Made by a program: the position numbers and the translations under genes
The notes under the pieces: generated by a model
Told to the model about the DNA's origin: nothing
The model's database searches: none
The model's input: only the letters and a program-made list of their open reading frames with translations
Shown: piece by piece, positions 9,719 to 18,316 of the stretch
Position numbering within the stretch: position 1 is the stretch's first letter
Layout of the letters: every line of letters begins with the position of its first letter
Assembly (NCBI GenBank): GCA_023422695.1
Contig: JAFAGN010000227.1
Coordinates: 19,277-83,276, forward strand
Source of the DNA: Pseudomonadota bacterium
Lineage (GTDB): Bacteria; Pseudomonadota; Alphaproteobacteria; Sphingomonadales; Sphingomonadaceae
Direction: 5' to 3'
Length of the DNA: 64,000 bases

Positions 9719-11698
9719 ATGCGTTTCATCCGCAAGGCGATGATCGGGCTCGCGGCGCTCGCGGCGCTGCCATTGGCGGCGCAGGGGCCGCTGCCCGCAC
9801 CAACCACCAAGAAGGTCGCAGCTGCCACAGCGCCTGCTACGTCGGCGCTGAAGACGCCCGCCACGCTCAACGCCGCCGATCTTGAAGCCTGGATGGACGG
9901 CTATCTGCCCTATGCGCTCGAACGCGCGCGGATCCCCGGCGCGGTTGTCGTCGTCGTGCGCGGCGATCAGGTCGTGCTGCAAAAGGGTTATGGCTTTGCC
10001 GATGTCGCCAAACGCGCGCCGGTGCTGCCCGAAACGACGATGTTCCGCCCCGGTTCGGTGTCCAAGCTGCTGACCTGGACTGCGGTGATGCAGCAGGTCG
10101 AAGCGGGCAAGATCGACCTCGACAAGGACGTCAACGCGTACCTGGATTTCAAGATTCCGCCCTACCAGGGCAAGCCGGTGACGATGCGCAACATCATGAC
10201 GCACACGGCGGGGTTTGAAGAATCGGTGCGCCACTTGATCAGCAGCGATCCCAAGGCGGTGATGACGCTGAAGGAACAGATGCCGCTGGCGCTGCCCCAG
10301 CGGGTCTTCGCGCCCGGTACTACGCCCGCTTACTCCAACTATGCCACCGCGCTGGCAGGCTATATCGTCGAGCGCGTCAGCGGTGAGCCGTTCGATAATT
10401 ATATCGAAAATCACATCTTCAAGCCGCTCGGCATGGCCCATTCGACGTTCCGCCAGCCGCTGCCCGCGCGACTCGCGCCGCATATGGCGAAGGGCTATCC
10501 CGACATCACGCAAAAGGCGAAGCCGTTCGAGATCGTCATTCCGGGTCCCGCGGGCAGCCTGTCGGCGAGCGGCGCCGATATGGCGAAGTTCATGATCGCG
10601 CATCTGAACGACGGCGCCGGGCTGTTGAAGCCCGAGACTGCCAAGCAGATGCACGATTTCAAGGCGGCCGGCGTCGGGCCGCTCAACAGCATGGCGCTCG
10701 GTTTCTACGAACAATGGGTCAACGGTCGGCGTGCAATCGCGCATGGCGGCGACACGGTGTGGTTCCATTCCTATCTGTGGCTGTTTCCCGAAGATGACGT
10801 CGGGGTCTATATCTCGATGAACAGCGCCGGGACGCAGGGCGATGCGGGCGCGGTGCGCAGCGCCTTGTTCCACAAATTCGCCGATCGCTACCTGCCGGGC
10901 GAGGACAAGGCAGGGCAGGTCGATGCCAAGGCGGCCACCCAACATGCGCAGATGATGGTCGGCAATTATGTCAGCAGCCGCGGATCGTTCACCAACTTCA
11001 TGAGCCTGCTGGGGCTGCTGGGGCAGGCCACCATCTCCTTGACCGAAGATGGCAAGATCACCTTCCCCGCGCTCGACGGCCTGGGTGCCGGTGCGCGCGA
11101 TTGGGTCGAGGTCGAACCGTTCGTGTGGCGCGACCGCGGCACTGGCGAACGCCTTGCCGCCGAAGTGAAGGACGGCCGCGTCGTGCGCTTCAGCGTCGAT
11201 GCGGGTTCGCCGTTCATGGTGTTCGAACCGGCCCCGGCGAGCGTCAATGCCGCGTGGCTCAATCCGGCGCTGATCGCGGCGCTCGGCATCGTGTTGCTGG
11301 CCGCGCTGGCATGGCCGGTGCGCGCGCTGGTGCGGCGAAGCTTCAAGGCCGATTTTGCCCTCGAAGGCAAATCGCGCCGCGCTTATCGCCTGTCGCGCAT
11401 TTTCGCCTGGCTGGTGCTCGCGGCGCTGGCGGGTTGGCTTGGGCTGATTGCAGCTTTCTCGGCCGACATCGGCAGCCTGGGCGGCCCGCTCGACTGGCTG
11501 ATCCATCTGCTGCGCATCCTGACCCCGGTGGCCGCGTTCGGCCTGCTGGCAACCGCGGGCTGGCACCTGTGGCTGACGATCAAGGACAAGCGCCGCTGGA
11601 CGATGAAGCTGGGCGCTGTGCTGCTGGTGCTCGCGTCGCTGGTGCTGGTGTGGGTGACAATCGCCTTCAACCTTTACGGCTTTGGGATGGTGTATTGA
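9719..11698 (+). CDS. serine hydrolase, beta-lactamase fold, with C-terminal membrane domain
   Basis: Penicillin-binding-protein-like serine hydrolase (class C beta-lactamase / D-aminopeptidase / esterase family), 659 residues. ATG at 9719 is preferred over upstream starts because AGGGGAAAG lies 5-10 bases before it and a signal peptide follows (MRFIRKAMIGLAALAALPLAA). Catalytic motifs: S113-V-S-K116, Y205-S-N207, and an HGG triad replacing KTG near residue 340. After the catalytic domain come a soluble segment (about 410-515) and about four membrane helices at the C terminus, so the enzyme is held in the inner membrane with its active site in the periplasm. First gene of the plus-strand D-amino-acid locus; its stop overlaps the next start (ATGA). 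Substrate unknown; D-residue peptides or amides would fit the context. Confidence 0.85.
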   Translation: MRFIRKAMIGLAALAALPLAAQGPLPAPTTKKVAAATAPATSALKTPATLNAADLEAWMDGYLPYALERARIPGAVVVVVRGDQVVLQKGYGFADVAKRAPVLPETTMFRPGSVSKLLTWTAVMQQVEAGKIDLDKDVNAYLDFKIPPYQGKPVTMRNIMTHTAGFEESVRHLISSDPKAVMTLKEQMPLALPQRVFAPGTTPAYSNYATALAGYIVERVSGEPFDNYIENHIFKPLGMAHSTFRQPLPARLAPHMAKGYPDITQKAKPFEIVIPGPAGSLSASGADMAKFMIAHLNDGAGLLKPETAKQMHDFKAAGVGPLNSMALGFYEQWVNGRRAIAHGGDTVWFHSYLWLFPEDDVGVYISMNSAGTQGDAGAVRSALFHKFADRYLPGEDKAGQVDAKAATQHAQMMVGNYVSSRGSFTNFMSLLGLLGQATISLTEDGKITFPALDGLGAGARDWVEVEPFVWRDRGTGERLAAEVKDGRVVRFSVDAGSPFMVFEPAPASVNAAWLNPALIAALGIVLLAALAWPVRALVRRSFKADFALEGKSRRAYRLSRIFAWLVLAALAGWLGLIAAFSADIGSLGGPLDWLIHLLRILTPVAAFGLLATAGWHLWLTIKDKRRWTMKLGAVLLVLASLVLVWVTIAFNLYGFGMVY

Positions 11699-12702
11699 TG
11701 GCGACGCAAATGACGCAGGAACTGACGCTCGACCTTCGGGTCGAGCGGTTTCCCTACCACCAGCCGTTCCGCATTTCGGGGCATGTCTTTACCGAAACGG
11801 CGCTGCTGGTCGCCGAACTGTCCGACGGTACGCACGTGGGTCGCGGCGAGGGGGCGGGGGTCTATTATCTGGGCGACGACATCGACCATATGCTTAGCCA
11901 GGCGACGCGGGCGCGCGAGGCAATCGAACGCGGCGCGACGCGGGCGGATTTGCAGCAACTGCTGCCGCCGGGCGGCGCGCGCAATGCGCTCGACTGCGCC
12001 TATTGGGATTTGGAAGCGAAGCAGGCGGGGCGACCGGTGTGGGAGCTGGCGGGACTGAAACCACCGCGCGCGCTGCCGTCGACCTTGACGCTCGGCGCCG
12101 ACAGCGCGGGCAATATGGCGAAAGCGGCGCTGGCGATCGATCCCGACGCGCCGATCAAGGTCAAGCTGACCGGCGATCTGGCCGATGACATTGCGCGCGT
12201 CGTCGCGATCCGCACCGCGCGGCCGCATGCGTGGATTGGGGTCGATGCCAATCAGGGCTATGATATTCGCACGCTGGCCGAGCTGCTGCCAGTGCTGGTG
12301 CAGACGCGCGTCGCGCAGCTCGAACAGCCGCTCAAACGTGGGCGCGAGGCCGATCTGGATGGGCTGAAGCGACCTTTACCCTTTGTAGCCGATGAAAGCG
12401 CGGTGACGCTTGCTGATACAGCGTCGCTGGTCGGCCGGTTCGATGTCGTCAACATCAAGCTCGATAAATGCGGTGGGTTGACCGAGGGGCTGGCGATCGC
12501 GCGGCAGGCTCGGCTGCTGGGGCTCGATGTGATGGTCGGCAATATGATGGGGACCAGCCTGTCGATGGCACCGTCGTTCGTGCTGGGCCAGCTGTGCGAT
12601 ATCGTCGATCTCGATGGCCCGACCTTCCTCGCGCGCGATCGGGTGCCGGGGGTCGAGTATCGCGATGGGATGATTCACTGCCCGGCAGAAATTTGGGGAT
12701 GA
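11698..12702 (+). CDS. dgcA: enolase-superfamily epimerase/racemase (DgcA or dipeptide epimerase)
   Basis: Member of the muconate-lactonizing subgroup of the enolase superfamily, related to L-Ala-D/L-Glu epimerase and to N-acetyl-D-glutamate racemase DgcA. All catalytic elements are present: K154-x-K156 (IKVKLTG), Mg ligands D183 (GVDANQGY), E209 (QLEQPL) and D232 (VADES), and the opposite base lysine K254 in NIKLDKCGG. The 334-residue cytoplasmic protein starts at ATG 11698, overlapping the previous stop. A DUF1611/DgcN-like gene in the same locus favours the DgcA role (racemising N-acetyl-D-Glu to N-acetyl-L-Glu), since DgcA and DgcN are paired in the described D-glutamate pathway. Dipeptide epimerase remains a real alternative, given the two neighbouring dipeptidases. 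Confidence 0.75.
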   Translation: MATQMTQELTLDLRVERFPYHQPFRISGHVFTETALLVAELSDGTHVGRGEGAGVYYLGDDIDHMLSQATRAREAIERGATRADLQQLLPPGGARNALDCAYWDLEAKQAGRPVWELAGLKPPRALPSTLTLGADSAGNMAKAALAIDPDAPIKVKLTGDLADDIARVVAIRTARPHAWIGVDANQGYDIRTLAELLPVLVQTRVAQLEQPLKRGREADLDGLKRPLPFVADESAVTLADTASLVGRFDVVNIKLDKCGGLTEGLAIARQARLLGLDVMVGNMMGTSLSMAPSFVLGQLCDIVDLDGPTFLARDRVPGVEYRDGMIHCPAEIWG

Positions 12703-12712
12703 TGATCGCTCT

Positions 12713-12751
12713 ATGTCCTAAATGGGTTGACAATTCTCTGATTAGGACAAT
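12713..12751. promoter_or_regulatory. second copy of the locus operator/promoter
   Basis: TATGTCCTAAATGGG (12713 onward) is followed by TTGACAATT and TCTGATTAGGACAAT. The outer parts form a perfect inverted repeat, TGTCCTAA (12714-12721) with TTAGGACA (12742-12749). The TTGACA at 12727-12732 could be a -35 box for the M19 dipeptidase gene that starts at 12789. The same elements occur at 9597-9637. Confidence 0.6.
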
Positions 12752-12788
12752 AGTCTTTAAATTGTAAATTTCGAGAGTGGAGGGTGGA

Positions 12789-13931
12789 ATGAGTCGATCA
12801 TTCCCGCTGACGCGCCGCGCCATGATGGCGGGCGCGGTGGGGGCTGCTGTGTCTGCGCCGATGGTCAACCGCGGGGCGTTCGCCTTTGCGGCGGCGCCGG
12901 GGCGCAGCTACTCGCGCCGCGCGGTCGATCTGGTCGCGTCGTCGCTCGTCATCGACATGCTCGCTCCGCTCAAGATCACGCTGTCGGCGGACTATGTCGC
13001 GCACCGGCTGACCGACGCCGAAGCCGCCGAGTTCCGCGCCAGCGGCATTACCGGCTTTCACAACGCCTATGGGCTGGGCGGCCCCGATGCGAAGCAACAG
13101 GCGCTGACCTTCCTTGCGGGGTGGCAGGGCTTTGCCGGGCGCAACAGTCATGTCCTCACCCTTGTCGATAATGCGGCCGATCTGGATCGTGCCAAGGCCG
13201 ACCGGAAATGCGCGGTCATCATGGGCATCCAGAATGCCGAGCATTTCGAGAGCGTCGACGATGTTGCTCTGTTCCGCCGCCTGGGCCTGCGCTGCGCACA
13301 GCTGACCTATAACAGCCAAAACCGCATCGGGTCGGGCAGCACAGAACGGGTCGACGGCGGCATCAGCGATTATGGTGCCGCGATCATCGCCGAAATGGAA
13401 AAGCAGCGGATGCTGGTCGACGTGTCGCATTGCGGCGACAAGACGACGCTCGATGCGATCGCGATTGCCAACGGGCCGATCGCGATCACGCACAGCAATG
13501 CCCGCGCGCTGGTCGACCATCCGCGGGTCAAGACCGACGAAGCGATCCGTGCGCTCGCGGCGAAGGGCGGGGTGATGGGGATCACCGGGGTGCGGATGTT
13601 CGTGCGCACCACCGACCCGACCAACGTCGGGCATATGGCCGACCATATCGACCATGTCGCGAAGCTGGTCGGGATCGATCATGTCGGCATCGGATCGGAC
13701 GCCGATTTGCACGGCTATGACGACATGAAGCCGGACGAATATGCGCTGCTGAAAGGCAGCTACAAGGGCAGCTACGCCTTTCGCGACAAGATCGACATCG
13801 ACGGTTTCGACCATCCGCTCAAGACCTTCGACCTCACCGAAGAACTCATTCGCCGCAATTATTCGAACGATAACATCCGGGCCGTGCTGGGTGGCAATTT
13901 CCGCCGCCTGCTCGCCCAAGTCTGGGGGTAA
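12789..13931 (+). CDS. M19 (renal dipeptidase) family protein with altered metal site
   Basis: Membrane-dipeptidase-family protein; canonical members hydrolyse dipeptides, including those with a C-terminal D-residue, using two zinc ions. ATG at 12789 (380 residues) follows GGAGGGTGG and is preferred over GTG 12777. The N terminus has a twin-arginine-like export signal (TRRAMMAGAVGAAVSA). H214 (DVSHCGD), H235 (ITHSNAR) and the GSDAD aspartate are conserved. The first zinc motif, normally H-x-D after VID, reads VIDMLAP (no His, no Asp), and the bridging Glu position reads GIQNAEHF (Gln). Full two-zinc chemistry is therefore doubtful; it may use one metal or have another role. It starts a second transcription unit of the locus and lies 4 bases before a TonB receptor gene. 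Confidence 0.82.
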   Translation: MSRSFPLTRRAMMAGAVGAAVSAPMVNRGAFAFAAAPGRSYSRRAVDLVASSLVIDMLAPLKITLSADYVAHRLTDAEAAEFRASGITGFHNAYGLGGPDAKQQALTFLAGWQGFAGRNSHVLTLVDNAADLDRAKADRKCAVIMGIQNAEHFESVDDVALFRRLGLRCAQLTYNSQNRIGSGSTERVDGGISDYGAAIIAEMEKQRMLVDVSHCGDKTTLDAIAIANGPIAITHSNARALVDHPRVKTDEAIRALAAKGGVMGITGVRMFVRTTDPTNVGHMADHIDHVAKLVGIDHVGIGSDADLHGYDDMKPDEYALLKGSYKGSYAFRDKIDIDGFDHPLKTFDLTEELIRRNYSNDNIRAVLGGNFRRLLAQVWG

Positions 13932-13935
13932 GATA

Positions 13936-16122
13936 ATGAAACAGGGATTTTATGTCGCCGCGAGCATGATCGCACTTTTGGCTGCCGCTCCGGCGCAGGC
14001 GCAGGAACCGGGCGCCGTTGAAGCCGCAGGCGAAATCGTCGTCACCGCACAAAAGCGCGTCCAGAATGTGCAGGATGTGCCGATCGCCATCGCCGTCGTG
14101 AATGGCGAGGAGTTGCAGGAGCAGGGATCGGCGTCGCTGGTCGACTATGCGGGTTATGTTCCCGGCATGAATGTCAGCAATGGCGGCACCCCGGGGCAGA
14201 CGACGATCACGCTGCGCGGGGTAGCGCCGCTGAACGGCAGCCAGACCGTCGGCATCTATCTGGACGACGCGCCGGTCGGGTCGAGCGCGATCTATAACCG
14301 CGCCGGGGCGTTCACGATCGACCTGATGCCCTATGATCTGGAACGGATCGAGGTGCTGAAGGGGCCGCAGGGGACGCTGTACGGCGCGAGCTCGATCGGC
14401 GGGCTGGTGAAATATGTCACCGTCCAGCCGAACACCAACACGTTCAGCGTCAAGGCGGGGGTCGAGGGCTTTGCGATCAAGGGCGGCGACGGCTTGGGCT
14501 GGGGCGCGCAGGTCATGGTCAATGTGCCGCTGATCCAGGACCGGCTGGCGGTCAGCGGCAGCTTTGCCTGGCGGAGCACCCCGGGCTGGGTCGACACGGT
14601 CAACAATGCCGCGCTCAAGGACCAGAATGATTATGAACAGCGCGGCGGCCGCGCCGCGCTGCTGTGGACCCCGACGCCCGAATTCAGCGTCAAGCTGGCC
14701 GGGATCTGGCAGTCGCTCGATTCGGACGGCAACGCCCTTTATGCTGCCGACCTGACGGGGGTGCGGCTTGGCGACGGGCGCTCGTTCAACAATTTTGTTC
14801 CCGAAGCATTTGACGTTGATCTCGACTATTATTCGGCGACGCTCGACTATGATTTCGGGGCGGCGACGCTGACGTCGGCAACGACCTACAGCGAAACGCA
14901 GAGCCGGCAGTTGCAGGACGCAAGCTATGCGTTTGGCGTTCTCTTTCCGCTGCTGACCGGCGGCGCCATCCCGCCGGGGGTTACGCCCTTTTCGCTCGAT
15001 CTGGGCCTCAAGAAGTGGACGCAGGAATTGCGGCTCGCATCGCCGAGCGGCGGGCGGTTCGAATGGCTGATCGGCGGCTTCTTTACCGACGAGACGACGA
15101 GCAATGCGCAGCTTGTCCGGTCGTTCGACATGGCGGGCAACCCGATCGCGGGGCTCGATCCGCTGGCGATCGTCGGCCTGCCTGCGACGTACAAGGAGTA
15201 TGCGATCTTCGGCAACGGCACGTTCAAGTTCAGCGATCAGTTCGAAATCACCGGCGGCCTGCGCTGGGCGCGCAACAAACAGACCTTCCGCCAGATCAGC
15301 TCGGGCGCAATCGTGCCGCAGGCCGATGATCCGGGCAAATCGTCGGAAGATGTGTTCACCTATTCGATCAGCCCGCAGTTCCATATCAACGAAGACGCAA
15401 TGCTCTATGCTCGGCTGGCCACGGGTTACCGCCCGGGCGGGCCGAATGTCATCGTCCCCAACGTCCCGCCGACGGTCGACGCGGACCGCATGAAAAACTA
15501 TGAAGTCGGGCTGAAGGCCGATTTCGCCGACCGGATGGTATCGGTCGATGTCGCGCTGTTCTGGATGGACTGGACCGACATTCAGGTCACGCGCGCCTTT
15601 GGCGGCGTGTCGGGCGGCGCCAATGGCGGCAAGGCGACGAGCAAGGGCATTGAGGGCAGTTTCGCGCTGCGCCCGGCGCCCGGACTGACGATCAGCGCGA
15701 CGGGCAGCTACACCGACGCGAAGCTCAGCGAAGACGTCCCCGAAATCAGCGGCTTTGATGGCGATCGTTTGCCCGCGGTGCCGAAATTCAGCGGCGCACT
15801 GCGCGCCGATTATGAATTCGAACTGGGCGGCGGCAACAAGGGCAGTTTTGGCGCCGGCATCCGCCACGCCAGCAATCGCCTGTCGCTGGTCGAAAGCGAT
15901 CCGCTGGTCGCCACGGCCAAAGCGTACACGTCGGTTGACCTCAATGCCTCGATCACCGTGGGTGAACATTGGACGGTGCGCGCCTATGCCCGCAACCTGC
16001 TCGACAATCAGGGGGAAATGTCGCGGTCGACCTTTGCGAACGGTCTCAACCAGCCTAGCTTCCTGGGTATCTCGCCGTTGCAGCCGCGCACCGTTGGGGT
16101 CGCGGTCGACATGGCGTTTTGA
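13936..16122 (+). CDS. TonB-dependent outer-membrane receptor of the D-amino-acid locus
   Basis: Outer-membrane active transporter, 728 residues. ATG at 13936 follows GGGGGTAAG and precedes a clear signal peptide (MKQGFYVAASMIALLAAAPAQAQ). The TonB-box/plug start EIVVTAQKRVQNVQDVP is typical of sphingomonad receptors. The plug includes VEVLKGPQGTLYGASSIGG-like phrases (here IEVLKGPQGTLYG) near residue 150. The barrel ends in GVAVDMAF with terminal phenylalanine. The gene begins 4 bases after the M19 gene and is followed by the DgcN-like gene, so it very probably imports the peptide or amino-acid derivative that the locus degrades. The actual ligand is not deducible from sequence. Confidence 0.92.
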   Translation: MKQGFYVAASMIALLAAAPAQAQEPGAVEAAGEIVVTAQKRVQNVQDVPIAIAVVNGEELQEQGSASLVDYAGYVPGMNVSNGGTPGQTTITLRGVAPLNGSQTVGIYLDDAPVGSSAIYNRAGAFTIDLMPYDLERIEVLKGPQGTLYGASSIGGLVKYVTVQPNTNTFSVKAGVEGFAIKGGDGLGWGAQVMVNVPLIQDRLAVSGSFAWRSTPGWVDTVNNAALKDQNDYEQRGGRAALLWTPTPEFSVKLAGIWQSLDSDGNALYAADLTGVRLGDGRSFNNFVPEAFDVDLDYYSATLDYDFGAATLTSATTYSETQSRQLQDASYAFGVLFPLLTGGAIPPGVTPFSLDLGLKKWTQELRLASPSGGRFEWLIGGFFTDETTSNAQLVRSFDMAGNPIAGLDPLAIVGLPATYKEYAIFGNGTFKFSDQFEITGGLRWARNKQTFRQISSGAIVPQADDPGKSSEDVFTYSISPQFHINEDAMLYARLATGYRPGGPNVIVPNVPPTVDADRMKNYEVGLKADFADRMVSVDVALFWMDWTDIQVTRAFGGVSGGANGGKATSKGIEGSFALRPAPGLTISATGSYTDAKLSEDVPEISGFDGDRLPAVPKFSGALRADYEFELGGGNKGSFGAGIRHASNRLSLVESDPLVATAKAYTSVDLNASITVGEHWTVRAYARNLLDNQGEMSRSTFANGLNQPSFLGISPLQPRTVGVAVDMAF

Positions 16123-16142
16123 GCGGACTGGAGTTGGAAACG

Positions 16143-17183
16143 ATGAACGCGCCCACCGGCAGGCTGGAAAGCAGCCTGACCCTGCCGCAGCCCTATCTGC
16201 TGTTCCTCGGCGACACGACCGAGGCGGGCTATGCCAAGACCGCCTTTGGTCTGGCCGACTGGGCGGCCGATCGCTGCGTCGGTGAACTGGCGATTGGCGG
16301 CTGCACCGTCACCACCGGCCTGCCGCCGATGTCGCCCGCCGAAGCGCGGGCGGCGGGGGCGCGGTCGCTGGTGATCGGAGTCGCCAACCAGGGCGGGGTG
16401 ATCGGCGACAGCTGGATCGCCGCGCTGGTCGAGGCGATGGAGGCGGGACTCGACATAGTCAGCGGGCTGCACGTCCGGCTGGCGAGCCTGCCCGCGCTGG
16501 CCGAGGCGGCGAAACGCACCGGTCAGCGGCTGATCGATGTGCGCACGCCGCCGCCGTCGATCCCGATCGGTACGGGGCGCAAGCGCAGCGGCAAGCGGTT
16601 GCTGACCGTCGGGACGGACTGTGCGCTCGGCAAGAAATATACCGCGCTGGCGCTACACCGCGCCTTTGTCGAGCGCGGCATCGATGCCGATTTCCGCGCG
16701 ACCGGGCAGACGGGGATCATGATCGCCGGGGGCGGGATGCCGATGGACGCGGTGGTGTCCGATTTCGAGGCGGGGGCGGCGGAGATTTTGAGCCCCGATG
16801 CACCTGCGGACCATTGGGATTTGATTGAGGGGCAGGGCTCGATCTTCAATCCTGCTTATGCTGCGGTTTCGCTGGGCCTGCTCCACGGTAGCCAGCCCGA
16901 CGTGTTCGTCGTCTGCCACGATCCGACGCGCAAGGTGATCTTGGGGATGGAGAGCTTTGCCCTGCCGACGATCGAAGAGGTCATCGACCTGACGATCCGG
17001 CTCGGCAGCCGCACCAATCCCGCGATCCGCTGCGGCGGGGTCAGCCTGAATACATCGAGCTATGACGCCGACGCGGCCGAAGCGCTGATGGCTGTGGAGC
17101 GCCAGCGGCTGGGCCTGCCGGTGACTGACCCGATCCGCGGCGGTGCATCGTTCGACGCACTCGTCGAAAATATTCTCGCGTGA
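16143..17183 (+). CDS. dgcN: DUF1611 family P-loop protein (DgcN-like D-glutamate N-acetyltransferase)
   Basis: 346-residue cytoplasmic protein of the DUF1611 family. In the described DgcN-DgcA pathway the DgcN member N-acetylates D-glutamate before racemisation. A nucleotide-binding P-loop-like segment, GTDCALGKKYT, lies at 157-167. Other conserved-looking stretches are TTEAGYAKTAFGL near 26, IEGQGSIFNPAY near 233 and CHDPTRK near 265. ATG at 16143 is chosen because GGAGTTGGAAACG precedes it; a TTG at 16119 overlapping the receptor gene is less likely. Its stop overlaps the start of the permease gene. Family membership is fairly clear; the exact acyl acceptor (D-Glu or another D-amino acid) is inferred from its partner DgcA-like gene. 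Confidence 0.72.
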   Translation: MNAPTGRLESSLTLPQPYLLFLGDTTEAGYAKTAFGLADWAADRCVGELAIGGCTVTTGLPPMSPAEARAAGARSLVIGVANQGGVIGDSWIAALVEAMEAGLDIVSGLHVRLASLPALAEAAKRTGQRLIDVRTPPPSIPIGTGRKRSGKRLLTVGTDCALGKKYTALALHRAFVERGIDADFRATGQTGIMIAGGGMPMDAVVSDFEAGAAEILSPDAPADHWDLIEGQGSIFNPAYAAVSLGLLHGSQPDVFVVCHDPTRKVILGMESFALPTIEEVIDLTIRLGSRTNPAIRCGGVSLNTSSYDADAAEALMAVERQRLGLPVTDPIRGGASFDALVENILA

Positions 17184-18316
17184 GTGTGGGCGAGGCGGGC
17201 GGCAGGGCAAGCTGGTTCCAGCGCTTCCTGTTGCCCGGACTGGCGCTGAAAGCGGTGATTATCGGCGGCGGCTATGCCACCGGGCGCGAACTCGCCGAAT
17301 ATTTCGTGCCGTCGGGGCCGTGGGGCGGGCTCGCCGCGATGCTGCTCGCGACCCTGATCTGGAGCGTGGTTGCCGCGGTCACATTTGCGCTGGCGCGCAA
17401 GATGGGTGCCTATGACTATCGCAGCTTTTTTCAGCGGCTGTTGGGGTCAGGCTGGATCGCGTTCGAGCTGGCCTATCTGATCTTTGTCATCCTGATCCTG
17501 GCCGTGTTCGGCGCCGCGGCAGGCGCGATCGGCGCGGCGACATTTGGTTGGCCCGAACTTGCCGGGTCGATCGTGCTGGCGGTAAGTATCGTCGCTTTCA
17601 CGGCGTTCGGCACCGACACCGTCGAGACATTGTTCAAATATGCCTCGATGCTGATCTATGCCGTCTATACGCTGTTCCTGATCTTTGCATTGACGAGCTT
17701 TGGTGGGTTGATCGCCGACGGCTTTGCCAACGCGCCGCCGCCGTCGGGCAATTGGGTCGCGGGTGGGTTGACTTACGCCAGTTACAATATCGTCGGCGCG
17801 GTGATCATCCTGCCGGTGCTGCGCCACCTGACCAGCCAGCGCGACGCGGTGGTCGCGGGCATCATCGCCGGACCGCTGACGATGCTGCCTGCGATCCTGT
17901 TCTTTGTCGCAATGATGGCCTTTTATCCCGCGATCGGCGCGGAGACCTTGCCGTCCGATTTCCTGCTGCGCCAGATGGCGGTGCCGGGGTTCCATATCCT
18001 GTTCCAGCTGATGATCTTTGCCGCGCTGCTCGAAAGCGGCGTCGGCGCAATCCATGCGATCAACGAACGGGTGTCGGGGGTCGTCGAGGCGGGGGGGCGG
18101 CCGCCGCTGGGCACCGGCGCGCGCGCTGCGATCGGCAGCGTGATTTTGGTCGGTTGCATGTTCGTCGCCGCGCGCATCGGCCTCGTCGACCTGATCGCAA
18201 GCGGGTACCGTTTCCTAGCCTGGCTGTTCCTGATCGTGTTCGTCGCGCCGTTGCTCACCATCGGCATCTGGCGCCTGCTGCGCCCCGCTCCCGTTCCAAT
18301 GGAGACCGTCCCATGA
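17180..18316 (+). CDS. YkvI-like multi-helix membrane permease
   Basis: Hydrophobic 378-residue protein with about ten membrane helices. The first helix carries GGGYATGRELAEYF, similar to the GxGFATGQE signature of the uncharacterised YkvI family, which is thought to share the LeuT/APC transporter fold. It therefore probably moves an amino acid or small peptide across the inner membrane, but no substrate is established for the family. It starts with GTG, overlapping the previous stop (GTGA), and ends with ATGA overlap to the serine hydrolase, so it is tightly co-transcribed with dgcN. Its position makes it the likely inner-membrane step after the TonB receptor. Confidence 0.7.
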   Translation: MSVGEAGGRASWFQRFLLPGLALKAVIIGGGYATGRELAEYFVPSGPWGGLAAMLLATLIWSVVAAVTFALARKMGAYDYRSFFQRLLGSGWIAFELAYLIFVILILAVFGAAAGAIGAATFGWPELAGSIVLAVSIVAFTAFGTDTVETLFKYASMLIYAVYTLFLIFALTSFGGLIADGFANAPPPSGNWVAGGLTYASYNIVGAVIILPVLRHLTSQRDAVVAGIIAGPLTMLPAILFFVAMMAFYPAIGAETLPSDFLLRQMAVPGFHILFQLMIFAALLESGVGAIHAINERVSGVVEAGGRPPLGTGARAAIGSVILVGCMFVAARIGLVDLIASGYRFLAWLFLIVFVAPLLTIGIWRLLRPAPVPMETVP

